Assembly: GCF_039023475.1 (NCBI RefSeq)
Contig: NZ_JBCHVB010000005.1
Coordinates: 62,001 to 126,000 of the forward strand
Length of the DNA: 64,000 nt
From: Erwinia sp039023475
Lineage (GTDB): Bacteria; Pseudomonadota; Gammaproteobacteria; Enterobacterales; Enterobacteriaceae
Reading direction: 5' to 3'
Shown here: positions 8,501 through 16,513 of the stretch, piece after piece
Layout of the letters: the number at the start of each line of letters is the position of its first letter
Numbering within the stretch: the stretch's first letter is position 1
Position numbers and translations under genes: made by a program
The notes under the pieces: model-generated
What the model was told of the DNA's origin: nothing
The model's database searches: none
The model's input: the letters and a program-made list of their open reading frames with translations, nothing else

Positions 8501-9271
8501 TTAGCGGGTGCTTCCCAGCCACTGCGCGGCGATCTGCTGATACTCGCCGGTGGCGTTGCTGAGGTGCAGCCACTGGTCCACGTAGAGCTTCCAGCTGATG
8601 TCATCGCGCGGCAGCATGTAGGCCTTTTCGCCATACTGCATCGGCTTGTCGGGATTCACCGCGCAAAGGTCGGGAAAGCGTTTCTGCTGGAACAGCGCTT
8701 CCGAGGCATCGGTGATCATCACGTCGGCTTTTTTATCCACCAGCTGCTGGAAGATGGTAACGTTATCGTGAAACAGCGTGAGGGAAGCGTCGGCCAGGTG
8801 GCTGTGAACAAAGGCTTCGTTGGTGCCGCCAGCCGGTTCAATCAGCCGGACGTCCGGGCGGTTTAGCTGGGCGATCGTCCGGTATTTATCCTTATCGGCA
8901 CAGCGCACCAGTGGGATCTTGCCGTCGATCCCCAGCGGCGTGGCAAACCAGGCGGTCTGCTGCCGCTTCAGCGTCACCGAGACGCCGCCCAGCGCGATAT
9001 CACACTGCTTGCCAAGGAAGTCCTGCGTCAGCATTTTCCACGTTGTCGGCACCCATTTCACCTTCGCGTTCAGGCTTTTTGCCAGCGACTGGGCCATCGC
9101 CACGTCAATGCCTTCATAGCTCCCGTCGGCCCGGAGAAAAGTGTAGGGCTTATAGTCGCCGGTGGTGCAAACCGCCAGGGTTTTGCTTTGCATAACGCGG
9201 TCAAGATGCGACTGGGCGCTTGCGCTGCCCGCCAGCAGCAGTAGCAGCGCGGTGATACCTGTTTTTATCAT
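8501..9271 (-). CDS. pheC: periplasmic cyclohexadienyl dehydratase-like protein (PheC-type, solute-binding fold)
   Basis: This 256-residue protein starts with a clear signal peptide (ITALLLLLAGSASA) and has the family 3 solute-binding fold. The motifs TTGDYKPY, GGTNEAF, DNVTIFQQLVDKKADVMITDA, EKAYMLPRD and YVDQWLH match, from memory, Pseudomonas aeruginosa PheC, which turns prephenate into phenylpyruvate and arogenate into phenylalanine. Glu191 here (TDASEA) aligns with the catalytic Glu173 (mature numbering) of that enzyme, a residue that plain amino-acid binding proteins lack. Two cysteines (CADKD and DLCAV) are also shared. There are no ABC permease genes beside it, which fits an enzyme better than a transporter subunit. 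A polar amino-acid binding protein is the alternative. Confidence 0.72.
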   Translation of the reverse strand: MIKTGITALLLLLAGSASAQSHLDRVMQSKTLAVCTTGDYKPYTFLRADGSYEGIDVAMAQSLAKSLNAKVKWVPTTWKMLTQDFLGKQCDIALGGVSVTLKRQQTAWFATPLGIDGKIPLVRCADKDKYRTIAQLNRPDVRLIEPAGGTNEAFVHSHLADASLTLFHDNVTIFQQLVDKKADVMITDASEALFQQKRFPDLCAVNPDKPMQYGEKAYMLPRDDISWKLYVDQWLHLSNATGEYQQIAAQWLGSTR

Positions 9272-9422
9272 TCTGTCCGTCTCTTCTGTCTGTGAAATAA
9301 AGCGAGTATTGCGCCGCCATTATTGCGTAAAGCGCAAAAGTGTTGTGATCAAATGCCCATTTTTTTACGCCGTCGTCGCGCGTAAACTTCCCGCCATGTC
9401 ATGCACTGGAGAGACAAAAAAC

Positions 9423-10004
9423 ATGAGCAAAATTTTAATCCTTGATGCCGGTAAAGCCTTCGCCCATTCGAAAGGCGAACTGAATCATACCCTGGCTAAC
9501 GTGGCGGCATCTTTCCTGCGCGATGCGGGCCACGATGTTGACGTCACGCTTATCGATGAAGGCTATGTCGTCAGCGATGAAGTTCAGAAATTTGCCCAGG
9601 CCGATACGGTTATCTATCAGATGCCGGGCTGGTGGATGGGCGAGCCCTGGATTCTGAAAAAATATATTGATGAGGTCTTCACGGAAGGCCACGGCACGCT
9701 GTATGCCAGCGATGGCCGCACCCGCTCAGATGCGGCGAAAAAATATGGCTCGGGCGGCCTGCTACAGGGTAAAACCTATATGCTGTCGCTGACCTGGAAC
9801 GCGCCGCTGGAAGCCTTTACCGATCCCGAACAGTTTTTTGAAGGCGTGGGCGTGGATGGTCTTTACCTCCATTTCCATAAGGCGAATCAGTTCCTGGGCA
9901 TGACCGGCCTGCCTACTTTTATCTGCAACGATGTCATTAAGCAGCCGGACATTGAGAATGATATTAACCGCTATCGGACTCATCTGAGCCAGATCTTTGC
10001 TTAA
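9423..10004 (+). CDS. mdaB: NADPH:quinone oxidoreductase MdaB
   Basis: This 193-residue flavodoxin-fold FAD enzyme reduces quinones by two electrons and protects against redox-cycling compounds. The hallmark stretches are YQMPGWWMGEPWILKKYIDEVF, ASDGRTR, KYGSGGLLQGK and LSLTWNAP. The ATG at 9423 has GGAGAG ten bases upstream, while the frame itself opens earlier at 9162 without similarity. It is followed after 35 bases by ygiN, the quinol monooxygenase gene, as in E. coli. Confidence 0.95.
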   Translation: MSKILILDAGKAFAHSKGELNHTLANVAASFLRDAGHDVDVTLIDEGYVVSDEVQKFAQADTVIYQMPGWWMGEPWILKKYIDEVFTEGHGTLYASDGRTRSDAAKKYGSGGLLQGKTYMLSLTWNAPLEAFTDPEQFFEGVGVDGLYLHFHKANQFLGMTGLPTFICNDVIKQPDIENDINRYRTHLSQIFA

Positions 10005-10039
10005 CTTAGCGGGTGACCTCCACATTTTAAGGAATGCCC

Positions 10040-10354
10040 ATGCTTACCGTGCTTGCTGAGATTTGCGTCAGACCTGGCCGCCGCACGGCGGTGATGCAGG
10101 CGATTCAGTTGCTGACGCCCACCGTATTGCAGGAAGAAGGCTGCGGCAGCTACCAGGCGCTGGTCGATCATCAGGCCCAGGTGCCCTGGAAACAGAACTC
10201 CCCCGACTCCATTTTTATGGTTGAGCACTGGGAGTCGCTGCGTCATCTTGAACGGCATCAGCAGGCCGCGCATATGGAGCGGCATCGCGCCGCAATTAAG
10301 GATGATGTGCTGGAAGTGAAGATTTTTATTCTGGAACCGCCAAAAGAGCACTAG
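10040..10354 (+). CDS. ygiN: putative quinol monooxygenase YgiN
   Basis: This is a 104-residue ABM (antibiotic biosynthesis monooxygenase) domain protein. YgiN oxidises menadiol and is proposed to form a quinone redox cycle with MdaB. The phrases LTVLAEICVRPG, EEGCGSYQALVD and DSIFMVEHWESLRHLERH mark the ferredoxin-like fold. The ATG at 10040 is chosen over the in-frame ATG at 10034 because AAGGA ends directly against the latter. Confidence 0.93.
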   Translation: MLTVLAEICVRPGRRTAVMQAIQLLTPTVLQEEGCGSYQALVDHQAQVPWKQNSPDSIFMVEHWESLRHLERHQQAAHMERHRAAIKDDVLEVKIFILEPPKEH

Positions 10355-10364
10355 CTCTGTCTCA

Positions 10365-10390
10365 AGGGCGGCAAACATGCCGTCCTTTTT
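10365..10390 (+). terminator. intrinsic terminator of mdaB-ygiN
   Basis: AGGGCGGC-AAACAT-GCCGTCCT forms an 8-bp stem with one G-T pair, followed by TTTT and a pyrimidine-rich stretch. It lies 11 bases after the ygiN stop. Confidence 0.75.
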
Positions 10391-10410
10391 CCGTCTCTGT
10401 TTGCTGCCTG

Positions 10411-10450
10411 GTCCAGTCCAGTCCAGTCCAATCCAGTCCAGTCCAGTCCA
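10411..10450. repeat. tandem pentanucleotide repeat (GTCCA)x8
   Basis: There are eight uninterrupted 5-base units: four GTCCA, one ATCCA and three GTCCA. They lie between the ygiN terminator and the uxuA promoter region. Such simple repeats change length by slipped-strand mispairing. This one is noncoding unless a minus-strand frame, which reads it as LDWIGLDWTG, is real; that frame has no other support. Confidence 0.95.
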
Positions 10451-10460
10451 ACGATATAAC

Positions 10461-10530
10461 ATTTTTTTTGTGAGTGAGATCAACTCATTCCAGTATGCCT
10501 GGCGACCTGACAAATACTAGTATGGTAATA
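10461..10530 (+). promoter_or_regulatory. uxuA control region with palindrome and possible CRP site
   Basis: A perfect 10-bp palindrome ATACTAGTAT occupies 10514-10523, about 40 bases before the uxuA ATG. A TGTGA-N6-TCAAC sequence near 10460-10480 partly fits a CRP site. Hexuronate genes are commonly controlled by GntR-type repressors (UxuR/ExuR) and CRP. The assignment is inference from position and symmetry only. Confidence 0.35.
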
Positions 10531-10563
10531 ATAGTTCCCACCGTTACTTTATAGGGAAATTTT

Positions 10564-11628
10564 ATGCAATTTACCATGCGCTGGTTTGGACCAGACGAAG
10601 ACAAAATTCCACTGGAGCACATGAAACAGGTGCCCGGCGTGGAAGGGGTTGTTGGTGGGCTTTATGACGTGCCGGTTGGTGAAACCTGGCCGGAAAACAA
10701 AATTAAACATCTGGTCGGTCAGGCTCATAATGCCGGCCTGAAGATGGAAGTGATTGAAAGCGTCAATATCCATGACGACATCAAAATTGGTTCCCCCAGC
10801 CGCGACGGCTATATCGCTAACTATCAGCAGACCATTCGCAACCTGGCGAAACACGGTATCAAGGTTATCTGTTATAACTTTATGCCGGTTTTTGACTGGA
10901 TGAAAACCGACATGAACTACGTTCTGCCGGACGGCTCGCTCACCATGGCCTTTGAAAAAAAAGGGGTCGATAAGCCGCTGGAAGACGTCGTGAAAGAGGT
11001 GCTGGATAACGCCAACGGCTTTGCGCTGCCGGGATGGGAGCCTGAACGCCTGGCGAAAGTTCAGGAGCTTTTCGGCCGTTATAAAGAGGTTGATGAAGAA
11101 AAGCTGCGTGAAAATTTAAAATACTTCTTACAGCATATTATTCCGGTGTGCGAAGAAGTCGGCATTAAAATGGCTATCCATCCCGACGATCCGCCTTATT
11201 CCATCTTTGGCCTGCCGCGTATTGTAAAAAACCGCGAGGATCTGGACTGGATTTGCAATGCGGTCGACTCCGAAGCCAACGGCATTACGCTCTGCACTGG
11301 CTCAATCGCTGAAGATCCTGCCAATAACGTCTGCGATATCCTGGCGGAATTTACCCGCCGCAAGCGCATCCCTTTTGCGCACGTGCGTAACATCAAATTA
11401 ATTCAGGATAAGGATTTCTACGAATGCGCGCATCCCTCTCAGTACGGCTCGCTGGACATGTATCAGGTGATGAAAGCCCTTTACGATAACGGCTTTGACG
11501 GCTATATCCGTCCCGATCACGGTCGCTTTATCTGGGGAGAAACAGGTCGTCCCGGCTATGGACTTTATGACCGCGCGCTGGGCGTCACTTATCTGCTGGG
11601 TCTTTGGGAAGCACTACAAAATAAATAA
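10564..11628 (+). CDS. uxuA: mannonate dehydratase
   Basis: This 354-residue TIM-barrel enzyme dehydrates D-mannonate to 2-keto-3-deoxygluconate in glucuronate breakdown. The conserved runs are IESVNIHDDIK, IANYQQTIRNLAKHGIK, CYNFMPVFDW, MAIHPDDPP, GLPRIV, CTGS and RPDHG. It is about 40 residues shorter than E. coli UxuA and lacks an internal stretch, resembling the shorter forms seen in Bacillus. TATAGGGA precedes the ATG. The permease gene follows behind a strong terminator. The usual partner uxuB is not in the window. Confidence 0.95.
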   Translation: MQFTMRWFGPDEDKIPLEHMKQVPGVEGVVGGLYDVPVGETWPENKIKHLVGQAHNAGLKMEVIESVNIHDDIKIGSPSRDGYIANYQQTIRNLAKHGIKVICYNFMPVFDWMKTDMNYVLPDGSLTMAFEKKGVDKPLEDVVKEVLDNANGFALPGWEPERLAKVQELFGRYKEVDEEKLRENLKYFLQHIIPVCEEVGIKMAIHPDDPPYSIFGLPRIVKNREDLDWICNAVDSEANGITLCTGSIAEDPANNVCDILAEFTRRKRIPFAHVRNIKLIQDKDFYECAHPSQYGSLDMYQVMKALYDNGFDGYIRPDHGRFIWGETGRPGYGLYDRALGVTYLLGLWEALQNK

Positions 11629-11635
11629 TGTATTC

Positions 11636-11669
11636 TGACAAACATGGACATCCATGTTTGTCATTTTTT
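11636..11669 (+). terminator. strong intrinsic terminator between uxuA and the permease gene
   Basis: TGACAAACATGG-ACAT-CCATGTTTGTCA is a perfect 12-bp stem with a 4-base loop, followed directly by six T. It starts 7 bases after the uxuA stop and ends 22 bases before the permease ATG, so it should strongly reduce read-through into the second gene. Confidence 0.88.
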
Positions 11670-11691
11670 AACAGGATAAACAGGGAAGATC

Positions 11692-13023
11692 ATGCCTACT
11701 TTTTTAGCACTCTTTTGGGTTATCGTTGGAATAGGAATTCTCGTCATACTTAACCTGAAGTTCAAATTCCATAATATATTTTCTTTACTTATTGCGGGAA
11801 TATTTATCGCAATAATGGAAGGGATCCCCATTAACAAAATTGTCTCACTTGTTCAGCAGGGGCTGGGCAGTATTATGGGGCACCTGGCGTTAATCATTAT
11901 CTTCGGCGCTATTATCGGTAAGTTTATGACCGAGTCAGGCGCCAGCCAGCAGATTGCTGACACCGTCATCCGCAAATGCGGCACCCGCTTTCTTTCCGTG
12001 GGCTTAATGTTCATCGGCGTGATCTTCGGCATCGCCATGTTTTATGAAGTTGCGTTTCTTATCGCTATGCCACTTGTGATGAATATCGCGAAAAAAGCGG
12101 ATATCCCCTATATGAAACTGGTCATCCCAACCGTGGTGGGCGCCACGATGGGCCACAGCCTGTTTCCACCTCAGCCGGGGCCGGTGGCGCTAATCAGCGC
12201 TTTTGATGCCGATATCGTTCAGGTCTATATGTACGGTGCGCTAGTTTTAATCCCTTCGCTGTTCTGTGCAGGGATCCTGTTGCCCAGATTGCTGCCAGGC
12301 ATTGCGGCCATTCCGCTGAATTCGATGATCAACCCTGTCGCTGAAAAACCGGCGCATGAATTACCCTCTTTCTTTACCAGCATTATGATCCCGCTAATCC
12401 CCGCCATCCTGATGATCGCCTCTTCCATTATTAAACCGGTGATGGGAATGGACTCTCAGGCAGCAAAAGTCTGTGAGTTTCTGGGCAGTGCAGAAATCAG
12501 CATGTTACTGGCGACCATGGCGGCAATCTGGCTGCTGGGCCTTCGCCGTGGTATGACGCCCGATAACATTACCCACTGCGTCAGTGATTCTATTTCGAAA
12601 ATTGCCAACGTGCTGTTTGTCATCAGTGCGGGTGGGATTATTAAACAGGTGATTATCGACTCGGGCGTGGGCGATCATATTGTCGGTGCCATGAGTCACG
12701 TGAGCATGTCGCCGTTTATCGTAGCGTGGATTATCACCGCCGTCATTCGTATTCTTACCGGTCAGGGTGCCGTCGCCGCCATCACCTCAGCGGGAATTGT
12801 TGCGCCAATGATCGGCGCCTTTAATCTTAATCCGGCACTAATGGCGCTGGCTGTTGCCTGCGGCAGTAATACCATTACGCTAATGTACGACGGCGGTTTC
12901 CTGTTATTTAAAGAAACCTTCGGCATTTCTATGAAAGATACGTTTAAAACCTGGGGTTTGCTGGAACTGATTAACTCGGTTGTCGGCTTACTTAGCGTGA
13001 TAGGGCTGAGCTATCTTATCTAG
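11692..13023 (+). CDS. GntP-family gluconate/hexuronate permease
   Basis: This is a 443-residue, very hydrophobic protein with about 12-14 membrane segments. It belongs to the gluconate:H+ symporter (GntP) family, with HSLFPPQPGP, the C-terminal ILTGQGAVAAITSAG and CGSNTITLMYDGGF. Family members carry gluconate, idonate or fructuronate. Its place next to uxuA suggests a sugar acid such as fructuronate or mannonate, which is inference. AACAGGATAAACAGGG supplies the ribosome site. A shared terminator lies between it and parE. Confidence 0.85.
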   Translation: MPTFLALFWVIVGIGILVILNLKFKFHNIFSLLIAGIFIAIMEGIPINKIVSLVQQGLGSIMGHLALIIIFGAIIGKFMTESGASQQIADTVIRKCGTRFLSVGLMFIGVIFGIAMFYEVAFLIAMPLVMNIAKKADIPYMKLVIPTVVGATMGHSLFPPQPGPVALISAFDADIVQVYMYGALVLIPSLFCAGILLPRLLPGIAAIPLNSMINPVAEKPAHELPSFFTSIMIPLIPAILMIASSIIKPVMGMDSQAAKVCEFLGSAEISMLLATMAAIWLLGLRRGMTPDNITHCVSDSISKIANVLFVISAGGIIKQVIIDSGVGDHIVGAMSHVSMSPFIVAWIITAVIRILTGQGAVAAITSAGIVAPMIGAFNLNPALMALAVACGSNTITLMYDGGFLLFKETFGISMKDTFKTWGLLELINSVVGLLSVIGLSYLI

Positions 13024-13044
13024 CGCTTCCAGAATAAGACGTAA

Positions 13045-13085
13045 AAAAAAATCAGCGGGCCAGTAGCCGGCCAGCTGATTTTTTT
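13045..13085. terminator. bidirectional terminator between the permease gene and parE
   Basis: AAAAAAATCAGC at 13045-13056 pairs with GCTGATTTTTTT at 13074-13085, with an inner GGCC/GGCC stem. The A and T tracts on either side make it work in both directions for the two convergent genes. Confidence 0.9.
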
Positions 13086-13104
13086 CAATGCTGCATAGAA
13101 GGTC

Positions 13105-15000
13105 TTACACCTCTATTTCAGCGGTATCGCCTTTTTCCTGTAGCCAGTTGCGGCGATCTTCCGAACGTTTTTTTGCCAGCAGCATGTCCATCACTGCCAG
13201 CGTCTGCTCCACGTCGTCGTCATCTACCGTCAGCTGCACCAGGCGGCGGGTGTTAGGATCGAGCGTCGTTTCACGCAGCTGGAGCGGGTTCATCTCACCC
13301 AGCCCTTTAAAGCGCTGCACGTTGGGCTTGCCCTTTTTACGCTTCAGCTGATCGAGGATGCCAGACTTCTCTTCTTCGTCCAGCGCATAATAGACCTCTT
13401 TACCCAAATCGATGCGGTATAGCGGCGGCATGGCGACGTAGACGTGGCCATTTTTGACCAGCGTACGGAAATGACGCACAAACAGCGCGCAGAGCAGCGT
13501 GGCAATGTGCAGACCATCCGAATCCGCATCCGCCAGGATACAGATTTTGCCGTAGCGCAGCTGTGCCATATCTTCGCTGTCAGGATCGATGCCGATCGCA
13601 ACCGAGATGTCATGCACTTCCTGCGAGGCCAGCACCTCATCGGAAGAGACTTCCCAGGTGTTGAGGATCTTGCCTTTCAGCGGCATGATCGCCTGATACT
13701 CGCGATCGCGCGCCTGTTTGGCCGAGCCGCCCGCCGAATCCCCTTCCACCAGAAACAGCTCGGTGCGGTTGAGATCCTGAGCGCTACAGTCCGCCAGCTT
13801 GCCGGGCAGCGCCGGGCCGCTGGTCAGCTTTTTACGCACCACTTTTTTCGCCGCGCGCATACGCCGCTGGGCGCTGGAGATCGCCAGTTCAGCCAGTTGT
13901 TCAGCCGCCTGCACGTTCTGGTTCAGCCAGAGGCTGAACGCATCTTTCACCACGCCGGAAACAAAAGCGGCGCACTGGCGGGAGGAGAGACGCTCTTTCG
14001 TCTGACCGGCGAACTGCGGATCCTGCATTTTCACCGACAGCACATAGGCACAGCGATCCCAGATATCTTCCGCCGACAGCTTTACGCCGCGCGGCAGAAT
14101 ATTGCGGAATTCGCAAAATTCACGCATCGCGTCGAGCAGGCCCTGACGCAGGCCGTTGACGTGCGTGCCGCCCTGCATGGTCGGGATCAGGTTCACGTAG
14201 CTTTCCGTCAGCAGCTCACCGCCTTCCGGCAGCCACAGCAGCGCCCAGTCAACCGCCTCTACCTCACCGGAAAACGCGCCGACAAAAGGCTTCTCCGGCA
14301 GCGTCGGCAGACCGTTTACCGCCTCGCACAGATAGTCGGTGAGGCCGTCCGCATAGCACCAGCTCTGCTCGGTGCCGTTCACCTTATCCTTAAAGACGAT
14401 TTCCACACCCGGACAGAGCACCGCTTTCGCCTTGAGCAGATGGCTCATGCGGGAAACGGAGAAGCGCGGGCTGTCGAAGAAGGAGCCGTCCGGCCAGAAG
14501 TGGACGCTGGTGCCGGTATTACGCTTGCCTACCGTGCCCGTCACGCGCAGCTCTTCTACTTTATCGCCGTTCTCAAACGCCATCTCGTAAACCTGTGCGT
14601 TACGACGAACGGTGACTTCCACGCGCGTTGAGAGTGCGTTAACCACGGAGATGCCCACGCCGTGCAGACCGCCGGAGAACTGATAGTTTTTGTTGGAGAA
14701 CTTGCCGCCCGCATGGAGGCGACAGAAGATCAGCTCAACGGCCGGCACCCCTTCTTCGGGGTGGATGTCGACAGGCATACCGCGCCCGTCGTCAATCACT
14801 TCCAGTGACTGGTCGGCATGCAGGATAACTTCGACGCGTTTGGCATGGCCCGCCAGCGCCTCATCGACGCTGTTATCGATCACTTCCTGACCCAGGTGGT
14901 TAGGACGTGACGTATCGGTATACATTCCCGGACGACGGCGAACGGGTTCAAGGCCGCTGAGTACCTCAATGGAGTCAGCGTTATAGCTGGATTGAGTCAT
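13105..15000 (-). CDS. parE: DNA topoisomerase IV subunit B
   Basis: This is the 631-residue ATPase subunit of topoisomerase IV. The GHKL ATP site appears as VIDNSVDEAL, IDDGRGMPVD and GLHGVGISVVNAL; the TOPRIM metal site is LFLVEGDSAGGSAKQARDR and LADADSDG. The length equals that of E. coli (630). It ends a leftward run nudF-yqiB-cpdA-yqiA-parE with short gaps, as in E. coli. Confidence 0.97.
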   Translation of the reverse strand: MTQSSYNADSIEVLSGLEPVRRRPGMYTDTSRPNHLGQEVIDNSVDEALAGHAKRVEVILHADQSLEVIDDGRGMPVDIHPEEGVPAVELIFCRLHAGGKFSNKNYQFSGGLHGVGISVVNALSTRVEVTVRRNAQVYEMAFENGDKVEELRVTGTVGKRNTGTSVHFWPDGSFFDSPRFSVSRMSHLLKAKAVLCPGVEIVFKDKVNGTEQSWCYADGLTDYLCEAVNGLPTLPEKPFVGAFSGEVEAVDWALLWLPEGGELLTESYVNLIPTMQGGTHVNGLRQGLLDAMREFCEFRNILPRGVKLSAEDIWDRCAYVLSVKMQDPQFAGQTKERLSSRQCAAFVSGVVKDAFSLWLNQNVQAAEQLAELAISSAQRRMRAAKKVVRKKLTSGPALPGKLADCSAQDLNRTELFLVEGDSAGGSAKQARDREYQAIMPLKGKILNTWEVSSDEVLASQEVHDISVAIGIDPDSEDMAQLRYGKICILADADSDGLHIATLLCALFVRHFRTLVKNGHVYVAMPPLYRIDLGKEVYYALDEEEKSGILDQLKRKKGKPNVQRFKGLGEMNPLQLRETTLDPNTRRLVQLTVDDDDVEQTLAVMDMLLAKKRSEDRRNWLQEKGDTAEIEV

Positions 15001-15053
15001 CGTATAAATCTGATTGGTGGCTAAAATGAATGGCCACTCTCCGCTGCCGGCTA

Positions 15054-15635
15054 TCAGGTGCCTGACAGGCCCAGAAAGTCGAGGATCGGGGAGAAATGGC
15101 GCTCGAATCCGATAAAAGCGTGATTGCCGCCCTCTTCTACCGTCTGACGGCAGGCATGGTAGTAGCCCTGGGCCTGGCGGTAATCGAGCACTTCATCGCC
15201 CGTTTGCTGGATCAGCCAGAGCAGATCCGGCGATTCTAACGGGTCAATCTGCATCACTTTCAGATCGTAAATGTGGCGAGACTCTAACACATATTGCTGA
15301 CCGGTGTATGGGTTCTCGTTGTCGCCCAGATAATCCGTCAGCAGCTCAAATGGCCTGACGGCGGGATTGACCACCACGGCGGGCAGCATAAAACATTGCG
15401 AGAGCCAGGTAGCATAATAACCGCCCAGCGAAGAGCCCACGATACCCAGCGGTTCGCCGGAAGCGGACATCACAATATCTTCGAGCAGCGCGGCGGTTTC
15501 GGCAGGCCAGACGGGCAGCTGCGGCACCAGGAAATGGATCTCAGGATGGTGCTTCGTCAGCCACTGACCGAACTGGGACGCCTTGGCCGAACGGGGCGAA
15601 CTGTTAAAACCGTGCAGATAAAGCAGCGTCGCCAT
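15054..15635 (-). CDS. yqiA: esterase YqiA
   Basis: This is a 193-residue alpha/beta hydrolase active on short-chain acyl and CoA thioesters in vitro. The start LLYLHGFNSSPRSAK gives the oxyanion region, GIVGSSLGGYYAT the nucleophile elbow (Ser in GSSLGG), and GGNHAFIGFERH the catalytic His. Only 3 bases separate it from the cpdA stop upstream, so the two are translated from one message. Confidence 0.93.
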   Translation of the reverse strand: MATLLYLHGFNSSPRSAKASQFGQWLTKHHPEIHFLVPQLPVWPAETAALLEDIVMSASGEPLGIVGSSLGGYYATWLSQCFMLPAVVVNPAVRPFELLTDYLGDNENPYTGQQYVLESRHIYDLKVMQIDPLESPDLLWLIQQTGDEVLDYRQAQGYYHACRQTVEEGGNHAFIGFERHFSPILDFLGLSGT

Positions 15636-15638
15636 CGA

Positions 15639-16466
15639 TCAATATCCTTCGGAATCCAGATCGGGACTGAAGGCGCGCGTTTTCAGGCGCCCCACTTCCG
15701 TTTCCACCCGGCCATCCTCGTGAAGATCGAGCCAGCGCCAGCCCGGCGTTTCAGAATCGATGGTAAAGCTGGTGCAGTGCGGTTTGAACTGGACGCAGGT
15801 TGAAGGCGTGGCCAGCAGGCGGCGGCCGTTCCAGTTGAGATCGAGATCCTGATGGATATGCCCACAAATCAGGGTAGTGGCCAGCGGATAGCGCTGCAGA
15901 ACCGCCTCCAGCATATGTGAATTGCGCAGGCTGTGCTGGTCAAGCCAGGTGCAGCCGGAAGGCAGAGGATGGTGATGCAGCAGGACCAGCGTGTGCCGCT
16001 CCGGGTAGGCAGCCAGCGTTTTATCCAGCCACTCCAGCTGAAACTCGCTCAGCTCGCCGAACGGGACGCCAAAGACCTGACTGTCCAGCAGCACGATTTG
16101 CCAGCGCTCACCGACCAGAACGTGTTTCTGATTGGCGATTTGCGCCTCGGCCAGCGCGCTGAACATGGTCGGCTGAAAGTCGTGGTTTCCCGGCAGCCAG
16201 ACGCAGGGTGCCGGCAGGCGAGCTATACCCTCAGCAAAATGCTGATAGGCTTCTACCGTATGATCCTGAGCCAGATCGCCGGTGGCGACGATCAAATCAT
16301 ACTGACGGGGCGTGGCCGCTATCGCCTCCAGCACCGCGTCAAAGCTGGCCCAGGTGTTCACGCCCAGCAGCGTTTCATCTTTACCGGCAAAAAGGTGGGT
16401 GTCCGTGATCTGTAAAATCCTGGCCTTCGACCCACTCGCGACAGGAAGTTTTAACAGGCTATCCAA
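15639..16466 (-). CDS. cpdA: 3',5'-cyclic-AMP phosphodiesterase
   Basis: This 275-residue class III phosphodiesterase lowers cyclic AMP. The metallophosphoesterase ligands are visible in order: QITDTHLF, ATGDLAQD, PGNHDFQP, HHHPLPSG and CGHIHQDLD. The ATG at 16466 follows an AAGGA site. The order nudF-yqiB-cpdA-yqiA-parE is that of E. coli. Confidence 0.96.
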   Translation of the reverse strand: MDSLLKLPVASGSKARILQITDTHLFAGKDETLLGVNTWASFDAVLEAIAATPRQYDLIVATGDLAQDHTVEAYQHFAEGIARLPAPCVWLPGNHDFQPTMFSALAEAQIANQKHVLVGERWQIVLLDSQVFGVPFGELSEFQLEWLDKTLAAYPERHTLVLLHHHPLPSGCTWLDQHSLRNSHMLEAVLQRYPLATTLICGHIHQDLDLNWNGRRLLATPSTCVQFKPHCTSFTIDSETPGWRWLDLHEDGRVETEVGRLKTRAFSPDLDSEGY

Positions 16467-16513
16467 TCAAAGTCCTTAGGGTTAACGCCATCTCAACATG
16501 TGTCGTCGGGCGC

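Noticed and set aside
7174..8562. Rightward frame of 462 codons opposite parC
   Set aside because: It is an antisense shadow of parC, a fully conserved gene in the other direction.
10411..10450. Pentanucleotide repeat considered as a CRISPR-like or REP element
   Set aside because: The unit is only 5 bases without spacers or symmetry, so it is a simple tandem repeat.
10001..10513. Leftward frame that reads the pentanucleotide repeat as a WTGLDWIGLDW peptide
   Set aside because: It mostly overlaps ygiN in antisense. The repeat keeps frames open by chance, and no homologue or start signal supports it.
13444..14631. Rightward frame of 395 codons opposite parE
   Set aside because: It is an antisense shadow of parE with no protein resemblance.
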